Of a DNA stretch of 64,000 bases, positions 8,554 through 18,901 are shown in pieces. Made by a program: the position numbers and the translations under genes. Within the stretch, counting starts at the first letter, position 1. Every line of letters begins with the position of its first letter. Location: contig CM060069.1 in assembly GCA_030533445.1 (NCBI GenBank), positions 5,190,716 through 5,254,715 of the forward strand, written 5' to 3'. Source of the DNA: Cyprinodon diabolis (lineage: Eukaryota > Chordata > Actinopteri > Cyprinodontiformes > Cyprinodontidae). The notes under the pieces were generated by a model. That model had not been told where the DNA came from, ran no database searches, and saw only the letters and a list, made by a program, of their open reading frames with translations.

Positions 8554-9517
8554 TGTAGTGTATTATTTGTCATTAATGATTAGAATAAAACAAGAATTAA
8601 AAGTTTTAAATGATTAAAAAGAGTTGTGTTTATGAATACATTTATGTAGGCCAAAGGGAGAAATAGAGAAGCAGTGTGTGTATGAGTCTGCACCTGGCCT
8701 ATTGAAGTTTGGATCCAAGCTGCTGTAGTGAAACAGGCACACTCATAAAAATGAGTTATTTGACAGGTCAAGGTTGCACAGCTCAGCTGAACTCAGCTAA
8801 ACCAACTGTGATGAATTGTGTTGTCATCCTCTAAACACACTGTACAGTAATAGTCACAGAAGAAGTGATGTTTTACTAGGACTTGGAACACTAGGGTTAT
8901 GATGGCCTGGTTTGAAGTAATATTAAAATCATAGATCACATTAGAAGGAGGGCTTGGTTGTGACATACGTTTTGACATATTATTAATTGAAATTGTTATA
9001 TGTTTCTGATTTAAGTGCACCAAATGTCATCATGACCTGTAAGGCTGTTCTCAAAGAATTATTATGCTCATAAGTTACTTTGGAAAAAGCATAGTTTGAA
9101 AGATTAACAGTTAAAGAACTAATGTGTTTTTGATTTAATGACAATATATGTCATCATGATTTGCAAAGAAATGTCATTATAACCTGTAACAAAGACTGTT
9201 GAATAAATATATAAAAAATATGCTGTCAAAGGGATTTACCACCGGTAAGATAAAAATAATTGGTTTTACCCGAAGAAAAAGTACCTAGAATAATGAAAAA
9301 AGGTGGGGGCCTGTAGGAGGAGCTAACAGGCCCCATGAAGTGTATAAAAGAGGGCCATTTTCATTATTTGTTCAGTTGCACGCCGGCGGTCAACTCGTGT
9401 GTGAGTCTTTGTATGTTGCAATAAATTGCATTGGACCTGGACTTCAGCTGCTTCTGCCTGATTTTTGGATCATTGTTTGCAAATTTTTCTGCCTTTTGAG
9501 GACTTTGAACTTTTACA
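8554..9517 (+). repeat. 3' LTR of ERV-A
   Basis: It begins TGTA right after the polypurine tract and is taken to end TACA at 9517, giving matching 4-base ends; an alternative end is CGACA at 9562. TATAAAAG at 9343-9350 is the likely promoter. AATAAA at 9420-9425 is the poly(A) signal, so R starts near 9370 and U5 is about 75 bases. Because the 5' LTR is off the window, the length (about 964 bp) rests on these signals alone. Confidence 0.75.
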
Positions 9518-9570
9518 AAACTTAGCTTCAATTTTAAGTCGCTGAGGAGATTTCCACCGACATTCCAACC

Positions 9571-10656
9571 CGTCCTTGGTCACATATCGCCGTTGATTTT
9601 GTCACAGGTCTCCCGTTTTCCAGAGGTATGTCCACCATTTTAACCATCGTCGACCGTTTTTCCAAGGCCTGTCACTTAATTCCCCTCAGGAAACTTCCCA
9701 CGGCTTTCCAGACGGCCCAGCTTCTCGTGAAGCATGTTTTCCGACTCCATGGTATTCCACAAGAAATCCTCTCTGACCGCGGTCCTCAGTTCATCTCACA
9801 GGTCTGGAAAGCTTTCTGTTCTGCGTTAAACTGTAAGTCCTCCCTCACCTCTGGTTATCACCCACAGTCTAACGGGCAGACGGAGAGGATGAATCAACAA
9901 CTAGAATCCACTCTCCGCTGCCTAACATCCAATAACCCTACTGACTGAAGTCAGTTTCTGATCTGGATCGAGTACGCCCATAACTCATTAAAATCCGCTT
10001 CTACTGATTTATCCCCGTTCCAAGTTTCCATTGGTTATCAGCCTCCACTTTTCCCTGCAGACGAGAGAGAGATAACGGTCAGATCAGTCCATCACCACAT
10101 CCGCCGTTGTCAGCGCATCTGGAAGGACACCATCACCACCCTCAACCGCTCATCTGCTTCTTCAAAACGCTTCGCAGATTCTAGGAGACGTCCTGCCCCT
10201 GATTACACCATAGGCCAAGAGGTTTGGTTGTCAACACGAGACATTCCCCTCAAAGCCATGTCTAAAAAGCTGTCACCCCGGTTCATCGGCCAATATAAGA
10301 TTGCCCAAATAGTCAATCCCTCTGCTGTCCGCCTGCACCTGCCACCGAATCTCCACATCCATCCTACGTTCCATGTCTCCCAAGTCAAACCTGTCGTTAC
10401 TAGCCCCCTGTGCCCACCATCCGACTCCCCTCCACCCGCCCTGGACATCGACGGCCATCCGGCCTGCACAGTTCGCCGGATCGTGGACTCCCGTCGGCGA
10501 GGTCGCGGATGGCAGTACCTCGTCGACTGGGAGGGCTACGGTCCGGAGGACCGCACCTGGGTTCCTGGCTCATACATCTTCGATCCGTCCCGGATCGAGG
10601 AGTATGAGAGTTCCCTCCCGTCCACTTCCTCGGGACCGCCAAGAGGCGGTCGTTGA
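9571..10656 (+). pseudogene. Ty3/Gypsy integrase to chromodomain fragment, one in-frame stop
   Basis: Translation gives a Ty3/Gypsy integrase core: [18 protein letters not shown] and [13 protein letters not shown] supply the D, D and E residues. A spacer, the GPY/F-type region and a C-terminal chromodomain follow (YLVDWEGYG, near 10515-10620), which in this class guides insertion to particular chromatin. One TGA at 9946-9948 interrupts an otherwise open frame running to the stop at 10654-10656, so the pol end is dead by one codon only. The left part of the element is missing; ERV-A's LTR lies immediately to the left, as expected if the virus inserted into it. Confidence 0.85.
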
Positions 10657-10667
10657 GAGGGGGGTAC

Positions 10668-10866
10668 TGTTGGGATCTGGAGATGTACCACCTTCCACCA
10701 GCAGAGTGCGCTGTGGGTCTCCTGGGCTGGAGCCCTCCAGCACACCTGAGACGCATCTTCTCATCAGGAGACCTGCCCTTCATAAGCAGCTGCCAGACCT
10801 TCCTTCGACGCCGCAGTGTTGACCTTAGTTTGGAAACCTGTCTCAAGCCTGAAGCTCTGGGTGAGG
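10668..10866 (+). repeat. Start of the Gypsy 3' LTR, truncated; lacks the intron-like segment
   Basis: A purine tract (GAGAGGGGGGTAC) after the pol stop leads into TGTTGGGATCTGG, the same start as the solo LTR at 44799. Similarity continues to CTCTGGGTGAG at 10855-10866, then the minisatellite begins. Relative to the 44799 copy, exactly 89 bases are missing between TTAGTTTG and GAAACCTG (near 10832), and that missing piece has GT-AG ends. About 510 bp of the LTR's right part is absent. Confidence 0.85.
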
Positions 10867-13800
10867 TATAAAGGTATAAAGGTGGTGTATAAAGAGCTCT
10901 GGTTTATAAAGGGCTCTGGATTATAAATGGCTCTGGTTTATAACGTGCTCTGGTTTGTAAGCGGCTGTGGTTTATAAAGGGCTCTTGTTTATATCGCGGT
11001 CTGGTTATATAACGGGCTTTGGTTCATAAAGTCATTTGCTTTATAATGGGCTCTGGTTCATAACAGGCTTTGGGATATTAAGGGCTTTGGTTTATAAAGG
11101 ATTCAGGTTGACAATGGGCTTTGGGTTATTATGGGCTCTGTTTTATAAAAGGGTTTGGTTTATATAGGGCTTTGGTTAAAAAAGGGCTCTAGTTTATAAA
11201 GGGCTCTGGTTAATAAAGGGCTCTGGTTTATAAAGAGCTCTGGTTTATAAAGGGCTCTGGTTTATAACTGGCTCTGGTGTATAAACTGCTCTGGTTTATA
11301 AAGGGCTCTGGTTTATAATGGGCTCTGGTTTATAACGGTCTTAGGTTTATAAAGGGCTCTAGTTTATAACAGGCTTTGGTTTATAACCGGCTTTGTTTTA
11401 TTAAGGGCTCTGGTTTATAAAGCGATCTGGTTCATAACAAGCTTTGGGTTATAACAGGCTCTTGTATATAATGGGCTCTGGTTTATAACAGGCTTTGGTT
11501 TATAAAGAGCTCTGGTTTTAAAAAGGGCTCTAGTGTATAACGGGCTCTGGTCTATAAAGGGCTCTGGTTTATAACGGGATCTGGTTTATAAAGGGCTCTG
11601 GTTTATAACGGGCTCTGTTTAATAATGGGCATTGTTTTGTAACGGGCTCAGGTTTATAAAAGGCTCTGGTTTATAAAAGGCTTTGGCTAGTAAAGGGCTC
11701 TGGTTTATAAATTGCTCTGGTTTATAAAGAGCTCTGGTTTATAACGGGCTCTGGTTTATAACTGTCTTTGGTTTATAAAGGGCTCTAGTTTATAACAGGC
11801 TCTGGTTTATAACCAGCTTTGTTTTATTAAGGGCTCTGGTTTATAAAGCAATCTGGTTCATAACAGGCTTTGGGTTATAACGGGCTCTTGTATATAATGG
11901 GCTCTGGTTTATAACAGGCTTTGGTTTATAAAGAGCTCTGGTTTTATAAAGGGCTCTAGTGTATAACGGGCTCTGGTTTATAAAGGGCTCTGGTTTATAA
12001 CGGTATCTGGTTTATAAAGGGCTCTGGTTTATAACGGGCTCTGTTTAATAACGGGCCTTGTATTGTAACGGGCTCAGGTTTATAAAAGGCTCTGGTTTAT
12101 AAAAGGCTTTGGCTGGTAAAGGGCTCTGGTTTATAAATTGCTCTGGTTTATAAAGAGCTCTGGTTTATAAAGGGCTCTGGTGTATAAAGGGCTCAGGTTT
12201 ATAAAGGGCTCTGGTTTAAAACGAGCTGTGGTTTATAACGGGCTCTGGTTTATAAAGGGCATTGGTGTATAAAGAGCTCCAGTTTATAAAGTAATCTGGT
12301 TTTTAAAGGGCTTTGGTTTATAAAGAGCTTTGGTTTTTAAAGGGCTCTGGTTTAAAAATGGCTCTTCTATAAAAATGGCTCTGGTATATAACAGACTCTG
12401 GTTTGTAAAGGACACTAGTTTATAAAGAGCTCTGGTTTATATTGGGCTCTGGTGTATAAAGGGTTTTGGTTTATAACGGGCTTTGGGTTATAAAGGGCTC
12501 TGGTTTACAAAGAGCTCTGGTTTATAAAGGAATCTGGTTTATAAAGGGCTTTGGTTTATAAAGGGCTCTGGATTATAAATAGCTCTGCTTTAAAAATGGC
12601 TCTGGTTTATAACGGGCTCTGGTTTGTAAAGGTCTCTGGTTTATAAAGGGCTCTTGTTTATAACGGGCTCTGGTTTATAATGGGCTTTGGTTTTTAAAGG
12701 CCTCTGGTTAATAACGGGCTCTGGTTTATAAAGGGCTTTGGGTTATAACGAGCTCTGGTTTATAAAAGATTTGTTTTAAAAACGGCTCTGGTTTGTAAAG
12801 GTCTCTGGTGTATAAAGGGCTCTGGTTTATAACGGGCTCTGGTTTATAAACTGCCCTGGCTTATAACCGGCTCTGGTTATATAACGGGCTTTGGTTCATA
12901 AAGGCCTTTGCTTTATAATGGGCTCTGGTTCATAACGGGCTTTGGGAAATTACGGGCTCTGGTTTATAAAGGATTCAGGTTTATAACAGGCTTTGGATTA
13001 TTATGGGCTCTGGTTTATAAAGGGCTTTGGTTTATGATGGGCTTTGGTTAAAAAAGGGCTCTAGTTTATAAAGGGCTCTGGTTAATAAAGGGCTCTGGTT
13101 TATAAAGAGCTCTGGTTTATAAAGGGCTCTGGTTTATAAACAGCCCAGGCTTATAAAGGGCTCGGGTTTATAACGGGCTCTGGTTTATAACGGACTTTGG
13201 TTTATAAAGCGAACTGGTTCATAACAGGCTTTGGGTTATAACGGTTTCTTGTTTATAATGGGCTCTGGTTTATAACAGGCTTTGGTTTATAAAGGGCTCT
13301 GGTTTATAACAGGCTCTGGTTTATAACCAGCTTTGGTTTATAAAGAGCTCTGATTTATAAAGGGCTCTAGTGTATAACGGGATCTGGTTTATAAAGGGCT
13401 CTGGTTTATAATGGGCTCGGGTTTATAAAGGGCTTTGGTGTATAAAGAGCTCTGGTTTATAAAGGGCTCTGGTTTATAACAGGTTCTGGTTTATAAAGGG
13501 CTCTGGTTTATAACGGGCTCTGGTTTATAACCGGCTCTGGTTTAAAAACGGCTTTGGTTTCTAAAGGGCTTTGCTTTGTAAAGGGCTCTGGTTTATAAAA
13601 GGCTTTGGTCTATAAAGGGCTCTGGTTTATAAAGGCCTCTGGTTCATAAAAGGCTTTGGTTTATAAAGGTCTCAGGTTTATAAAGGGCTCTGCTTTATTA
13701 AGAGCTCTGGTTTGTAAAGGGCTCTGATTTATAACGGGCTCTGTTTTTTTAAGGGCTTTGGTTTATAAAAGGCTCTTGTTTATAATGTGCTCTGGTTTAT

Positions 13801-15005
13801 AACAGGCATTGGTTTATAAAGGGCTCTGGTTTTTAAAGGGATCTGGTTTATAACAAGCTCTGGTTTATAAAGAGCTATGGTTTATAAAGAGCTCTGGTTT
13901 ATGACGGGCTCTGGTTTATAACAGGCTCTGGTTTGTAACCGGCTTTGTTTTATAAAGTGCCCTGGTTTATAAAGAGCTATGGTTTATAAAGGGCTCTAGT
14001 TTCTAAAGGGCTTTAGTTTATAAACGGCTCTGGTTTATAACAGGCTCTGGTTTATAAAGGGCTATAGTTCATAAAGAGCTCTGGTTTATAACGGGCTCTG
14101 GTTTATAAAGTGCTTTGGTTTATAAAGAGCTCTGGTTTATATTTGGCTCTGGTGTATAAAGGGTTTTGGTTTGTAACAGGCTTTGGGTTATAACAGGCTC
14201 TGGATTATAAAAGGCTTTGGTTTATAAATGGCTCTGGTTTATGAAGAGCTCTGGTTAATATATGGCTCTGGTTTATAACGTGAACTGTTTTGTAAAGGAC
14301 TCTGATTAATAAAGGTCTCTGGTTTAAAAAGGGCTCTGGTTTATAAATGGCTCTGGTATATAACAGGCTCTGGTTAATAGAGGGCTCTGGTTCATAATGA
14401 GCTCTGCTTGATAAAGTAATTACTTTTATAAAGGGCTCTGGTTTATAACCAGCTCTGGTTTATAATGGGCTCTGGTTAATAGAGGGATCTGGTTTATTAT
14501 TGATAAAGTGCTTGCTTTTATAAATGGCTTTGGTTTATAAGGGCTGTGGTTTATAAAGGGCTTTGGTTTATAAAGAGCTCTGGTTTATAACATGGTCTGG
14601 TTTATAAAAGGCTTTAGTGTATAAAGAGCTGTGGTTATTAAAGGAATCTAGTTTATAATGGGCTTTGGTTTAAAAAGGGCTTTGTTTTCTAAAGGGCTCT
14701 GGTTGATAAATAGCTTTGGTTTATAAAGGGCTCTGGTTTATAACGAACTCTGGTTCATAACAGGCTTTGGGTTAAAACTGGCTTTGGTTTATAACAGGCC
14801 CTGGTTTATAACCGGCTTTGGTTTATAAAGAGCTCTGGTTTATAAAGGGCTCTGGTTTATTAAGGCTCTGGTTTATAAATGGCTCTGATTTATAAAGGGC
14901 TCTGGTTTATAACAGGCTCAGGTTTATAAAGGGCTCTGGTTTATTATTTATAACTGGTTTATAAAGAGCTCTGGTTTATAACGAGCTCTGGTTTATAATG
15001 GGCTT
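10867..15005. repeat. 4.1-kb minisatellite, 17-bp unit (GGTTTATAAAGGGCTCT)
   Basis: About 240 head-to-tail copies of a 17-bp unit with much single-base variation (AAAGGG, AACGGG, ATGGGC, AAAGAG forms). Higher-order structure is visible: a run near 11390-11640 recurs near 11816-12070 (offset about 425, 25 units), and a run near 10985-11230 recurs near 12858-13110 (offset about 1872, 110 units). No coding frame runs through it. The left edge is the truncated Gypsy LTR; the right edge is unrelated sequence. Confidence 0.95.
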
Positions 15006-15199
15006 TGAACATCACGGAGCCCGATCAGTGCGCACTGAATATTCCTCTCTCAGTGCTTGACAAAGAGAGGAATAGTGGTCTCGAACAGAGGGCTGGTGGC
15101 TCCCTATGAACACATGCACGCTTCTTCAAGCAGTTTTCCAGATTAACTTTAACTGGGATTGGGTAAGACAGCGTTCTACCTCTATAAGGTAGCCTTCAA
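15006..15199. other. Unique sequence right of the minisatellite, with an 11-bp hairpin
   Basis: No gene seen on the plus strand. Inverted arms (TATTCCTCTCT at 15040-15050 and its complement at 15064-15074) flank a 13-base loop. I compared it by eye with common snRNA and 5S features and saw none. The adjoining minus-strand remnant may extend into it. Confidence 0.4.
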
Positions 15200-16098
15200 T
15201 AGTGGATTCAGTGTTGGGTCAAAACGCTCCATGTTGTGGGCGAGGGATTAAGTTGCCGCATTCGTAATTCCCATTCTGGGATTGGAGCTGGGCTGTCTGA
15301 ATCCTCATCTAAGAGCACTAGCCAGCTACTGTTGCAGTCGTGTGTAAAACTCTGCTCTGACCTCTTTGAAGGCATGTGAGGCCGCTCATGGTACACTAGT
15401 GTGCCTTTTTTTCCGTAGCCACTAGGCCATGGCCATGGCTCAGGGCGGTAACGCTCATCAGTGTCCCATGGTTGGCTGTACAGCTGCCTTTGTGGCTAGG
15501 GTGTGTCATAGCACATGGTTCTTCGTATTTGGTCTGACCTGCTTGTTGCACTATAACTAGGACCTGGTATGCTGCTCAGGTCCGGCGTCCTTTGCGGTCT
15601 CTTCTGCTCCTTCTGGTCCCTCTTCTGGCCCTTCGTCTGATCCTTTGCATGACCCTTCATCTGACCTTTCGTCCTGCAAGCAGGGAGCTACCCCCTTTGC
15701 CGTTTGTTCAGGACGTTGGAGGTAGTCATCTTATTGTCTTCTGCCTTCCTTGCCCTTTCTTCAGCTTCTAAACACAGTTCTTCAGCCTTCAGACGCAGTT
15801 CTGTTTCTTATTGTGACTTTCTCTGGTACAGCAACGGCAGTTGGCCAAACACAATTGCGATCAGCATTTCTTTTCCCGGCTTCCTAGTTGACTCCTTAAG
15901 TTTCTGAATCTCTCTTTCAAAAGCCTCTAAATCGAGACTATTAAGGGCTCTGTGTTCATCTTCTGAAAACAAAATCACTGAGCTTATTAGGTTCTGGGCT
16001 TCCTTTTCGATGCAGGCCGCAGAAGCTCCCACTGCTATCTGATCCTGATCCCTATCCATTCTATTTATTAGTGGTGAACGAAGCAGGAAACGTAGCAC
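15200..16098 (-). pseudogene. Decayed minus-strand coding remnant, possibly from a retroelement
   Basis: On the minus strand an open piece (16098-15808, 96 codons) begins with a hydrophilic helix-rich sequence and, after a frame change near 15810, continues as a Glu/Lys/Arg/Leu-rich coiled-coil-like stretch. A Gln/Lys/Asp repeat-like region follows, and then another open piece (15396-15208) with an acidic serine-rich segment. The consistent amino-acid character across frames argues for an old protein with shifts and stops, not chance. I do not recognise the protein; a gag-like origin is a guess. Confidence 0.35.
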
Positions 16099-16169
16099 AC
16101 TGGCTACAAATCGCTAACCCTGTTAGCACTGTACACGCACTAAACAAAGACACTCCGTTTACTATAGGT

Positions 16170-16365
16170 TTGTTACCAATATCCAGTGGTGTCAAAGGTA
16201 CACACATTTGTTTCTTAAGTAGAAGTATAGATACTGCAGTTTAAAAACACTCTGGTGTTGAAGTATCAACTTAACCTCTTTACTCAAGTAAAAGTGAAAA
16301 AGTATGTGCTCCCAAAACTACTTAAATTATAAAAGTATAAAGTAATCCAAAAAAAACAAAAAAAA
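16170..16365. repeat. Nonautonomous DNA-transposon-like repeat fragment
   Basis: The text runs through GTCAAAGGTACACACATTTG, AAGTAGAAGTATAGATACTG and ACTCAAGTAAAAGTGAAAAAGTA. This resembles a very common fish MITE of hAT type, known to me from general familiarity with fish genomes. The rest of 16099-16813 is AT-rich with nothing I can name. Confidence 0.4.
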
Positions 16366-16813
16366 AAACAGCCAGATGCTACTATATTAATTGAAAGCTT
16401 GATTTTTCGACTTCGGTATTTCTAAAAATCCTGTGAGATAGGGACAAGGATGAGGGAGATCTTGTTGATCTCTGTCTCCAACTCCCGATACGCCCTCGCC
16501 TGTGTCCGACCTTTCAGACATTTAGAAATCTTTTTCTGAATCCGACATTGTAGCATGGCATAAACAATTCAAGTTCGCAGTTTGAAGAACACCTGCTTGC
16601 TTCTGATGATTTCCTTTAGCTGACCAATGAGTCTTTGCGTTATATGACTAATCCAATTAAACTAGTTTTCACTAGATGTAGATGGCACCAATGATCTGCA
16701 TTGGATGGTGCACATGAAATAAAATAAATATTTATAAACATTACACCAGGGCTAACCAATTAAAAATCAGCAGAAATTGCCATGCCGTGCTATCTCAGAG
16801 GAGTTGACACTTA

Positions 16814-17014
16814 CAGTGGGGCAAAAAAGTATTTAGTCAGCCACCAATAGTGCAAGTTCTCCCACTTAAAAAGATGAGAGAGGCCGGTTATTTTCATCAT
16901 AGATATACCTCAACTATGAAAGACAAAATGAGAAAAAAAAATCCAGAAAATCACATTGTCTGATTTTTAAAGAATTTATTTGCAAAATATGGTGGAAAAT
17001 AAGTATTTGGTCAG
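16814..17014 (+). repeat. Left inverted repeat of the Tc1 element
   Basis: About 201 bp, nearly the exact reverse complement of 18218-18418. The long arms should contain both outer and inner transposase-binding direct repeats: GTATTT(A/G)GTCAG occurs at both the outer end (about 16830) and the inner end (about 17003). Confidence 0.9.
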
Positions 17015-17179
17015 TTACAAACAAGCAAGATTTCTGGCTCTCACAGACCTGTAACTTCTTCTGTAAGAGGCTCCTCTGTCCTCCACTCGTTACCTTCATT
17101 AATGGCACGTGTTTGAACCCGTTATCAGTATAAAAGACACCTGTCCACAACCTCAAACACTCACACTCTAAACTCCACC

Positions 17180-18202
17180 ATGGCCAAAACTAGAGAGCTG
17201 TCAAAGGACACCCGAAACAAAATTATAGACCTGCACCAGGCTGGGAAGTCTGAATCTGCAATAGGTAAACAGCTTAGTGTGAAGAAATCAACTGTGGGAT
17301 CAATTATTAGAAAATGGAAAACATACAAGACCACTGATAATCTTCCTCGATCTGGGGCTCCACGCAAGATCTCACCCCGTGGGGTCAAAATGATCACAAG
17401 AATGGTGAGTAAAAATCCCAGAACCACACAGGGGGACCTAGTGAATGACCTGCAGAGAGCTGGGACCAGAGTAACAAAGGCTGCCATCAGTAACACACTA
17501 CGCCGCCAGGGACTCAAATCCTGCAGAGCCAGACGTGTCCCCCTGCTTAAGCCAGTACATGTCAAGGCCCGTCTCAAGTTTGCTAGAGAGCATTTGGATG
17601 ATCCAGACGATGACTGGAAGAATATCATATGGTCAGATGAAACCAAAATAGAACTTTTTGGTAAAAACTCTACTCGTCGTGTTTGGAGGAGAGAGAATGC
17701 TGAGTTGCATCCAAAGAACACCATACCTACAGTGAAGCATGGGGGTGGAAACATCATGCTTTGGGGCTGTCTTTCTGCTAAGGGACCAGGACGACTGATC
17801 CGTGTGAAGGAAAGAATTAATGGGGCCATGTATCGTCAAATTTTGAGTGAAAACCTCCTTCCATCAGCAAGGGCATTGAAGATGAAACGTGGCTGGGTCT
17901 TTCAGCATGACAATGATCCCAAACACACCGCCCGGGTAACGAAGGAGTGGCTTCGTAAGAAGCATTTCAAGGTCCTGGAGTGGCCTAGCCAGTCTCCAGA
18001 TCTCAACCCCGTAGAAAATCTTTGGAGGGAGTTGAAAGTCTGTGTTGCCCAGCAACAGCCCCAGAACATCACTGCTCTAGAGGAGATCTGCATGGAGGAA
18101 TGGGCCAAAATACCAGCAACAGTGTGTGAAAACCTTGTGAAGACTTACAGAAAACGTTTGATCTCTGTCATTGCCAACAAAGGGTATATAACAAAGTATT
18201 GA
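17180..18202 (+). CDS. Tc1-type transposase (340 aa), intact
   Basis: A full-length cut-and-paste transposase that binds the inverted repeats and moves the element between TA sites. Start ATG is in a strong context (ACCATGG). N-terminal paired-like helix-turn-helix DNA-binding domains take up about residues 1-120, with a GRPR-like linker (SGAPRK). The DDE catalytic triad is present at D153 (WSDETK), D244 (QHDNDPKHT) and E279 (NPVENLW), a DD34E spacing. The 340-residue length matches the family. No stop or frameshift is seen, so the protein may be active. Confidence 0.95.
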   Translation: MAKTRELSKDTRNKIIDLHQAGKSESAIGKQLSVKKSTVGSIIRKWKTYKTTDNLPRSGAPRKISPRGVKMITRMVSKNPRTTQGDLVNDLQRAGTRVTKAAISNTLRRQGLKSCRARRVPLLKPVHVKARLKFAREHLDDPDDDWKNIIWSDETKIELFGKNSTRRVWRRENAELHPKNTIPTVKHGGGNIMLWGCLSAKGPGRLIRVKERINGAMYRQILSENLLPSARALKMKRGWVFQHDNDPKHTARVTKEWLRKKHFKVLEWPSQSPDLNPVENLWRELKVCVAQQQPQNITALEEICMEEWAKIPATVCENLVKTYRKRLISVIANKGYITKY

Positions 18203-18217
18203 GATGAACTTTTGTTA

Positions 18218-18418
18218 TTGACCAAATACTTATTTTCCACCATTTTTTGCAAATAAATTCTTTAAAAATCAGACAATGTGATTTTCTGGATTTTTTTTCC
18301 TCATTTTGTCTCTCATAATTGAGGTATATCTATGATGAAAATTACCGGCCTCTCTCATCTTTTTAAGTGGGAGAACTTGCACTATTGGTGGCTGACTAAA
18401 TACTTTTTTGCCCCACTG
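18218..18418 (-). repeat. Right inverted repeat of the Tc1 element
   Basis: Mirror of 16814-17014. It ends TTTTTTGCCCCACTG followed by the TA duplication. Confidence 0.9.
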
Positions 18419-18503
18419 TATATGACTGAATTCCTGTATATCCATCAGTAGTTAAATATGGAAGCAAATCGTTACCATATTTTAAATGAAAAAGCATTTT
18501 CAG

Positions 18504-18804
18504 GCTACCCATCTTGTCCGGTAGGGGGCACTGTGCACGTCTGCATTGCAATACATTTTAAGCCTGCCGGCGGGAAACTGGTTGAATTGCCAGTTTTGAC
18601 TATCGGGACATACTGAACGACCACAATGATCAAAACAGTAGCAGAGCTACTGAGGGAGGCCGTTGCTGCTTAAGAGCAAGTGCCTGCTTCTAATGGACCT
18701 GTGGTAACCTCGACTGCTCCTGAGTTTCCCGCCGGCACGCTTACAATGAATCGCAATGCAGACGTGCACAGTGCCCCCTACCGAACAAAATGTATAGCCC
18801 GGTA
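18504..18804. repeat. Small palindromic element (MITE-like) with ~75-bp arms
   Basis: The left arm (GGTAGGGGGCACTGTGCACG and onward to GCCGGCGGGAAACT) is repeated in reverse complement at the right (AGTTTCCCGCCGGC to the CAGTGCCCCCTACC region), around a centre of about 150 bases. It is itself flanked by 40-45 bp direct repeats (TATGGAAGCAAATCGTTACC at 18460 and again at 18902). The direct repeats match the ends of the larger foldback-like element to the right. Confidence 0.6.
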
Positions 18805-18901
18805 AGCAAGGACCTGAGGAAGAGCGGCTGGTGACGTCACTCTGCTTCGCCCGCCGCTCAGAATGCTTTTTTGTTTACGAGTTATGAACAGTACCTTTCC
18901 C

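Larger units (their letters stand above)
1..9517 (+). mobile_element. Endogenous retrovirus ERV-A, 5' part outside the window
   Basis: A provirus on the plus strand that enters the window inside gag. In order: gag tail, amber stop, pol, env, one extra ORF, polypurine tract and 3' LTR. All reading frames seen are open apart from the gag/pol amber stop, so the copy is probably young. A single CCHC knuckle, gag and pol in one frame separated by UAG, and a CX6CC motif in env point to the gamma/epsilon type of retrovirus found in fish. The right edge lies against Ty3/Gypsy pol sequence, so it probably inserted into that older element. The target duplication cannot be tested because the left LTR is off the window. 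Confidence 0.9.
16814..18418 (+). mobile_element. Tc1/mariner transposon, apparently complete
   Basis: A 1605-bp element flanked by TA on both sides (16812-16813 and 18419-18420), the standard Tc1 target duplication. Both ends begin CAGTGGGGCAAAAAAG, and the inverted repeats are about 200 bp long with only about five differences by eye. They enclose one intact transposase gene. The near-identity of the arms and the intact ORF imply recent movement. I cannot assign it to a named family. Confidence 0.95.

Noticed and set aside
10867..15005. CRISPR-like or coding repeat array
   Set aside because: Unit is 17 bp with no spacers and no open frame; it is a eukaryotic minisatellite.
15040..15074. 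A possible small structured RNA gene at the 11-bp hairpin
   Set aside because: No match by eye to snRNA, 5S or 7SK features, no promoter or terminator; kept only as a hairpin.
17161..17829. 222-codon minus-strand ORF
   Set aside because: Antisense of the Tc1 transposase; composition follows the sense codons.
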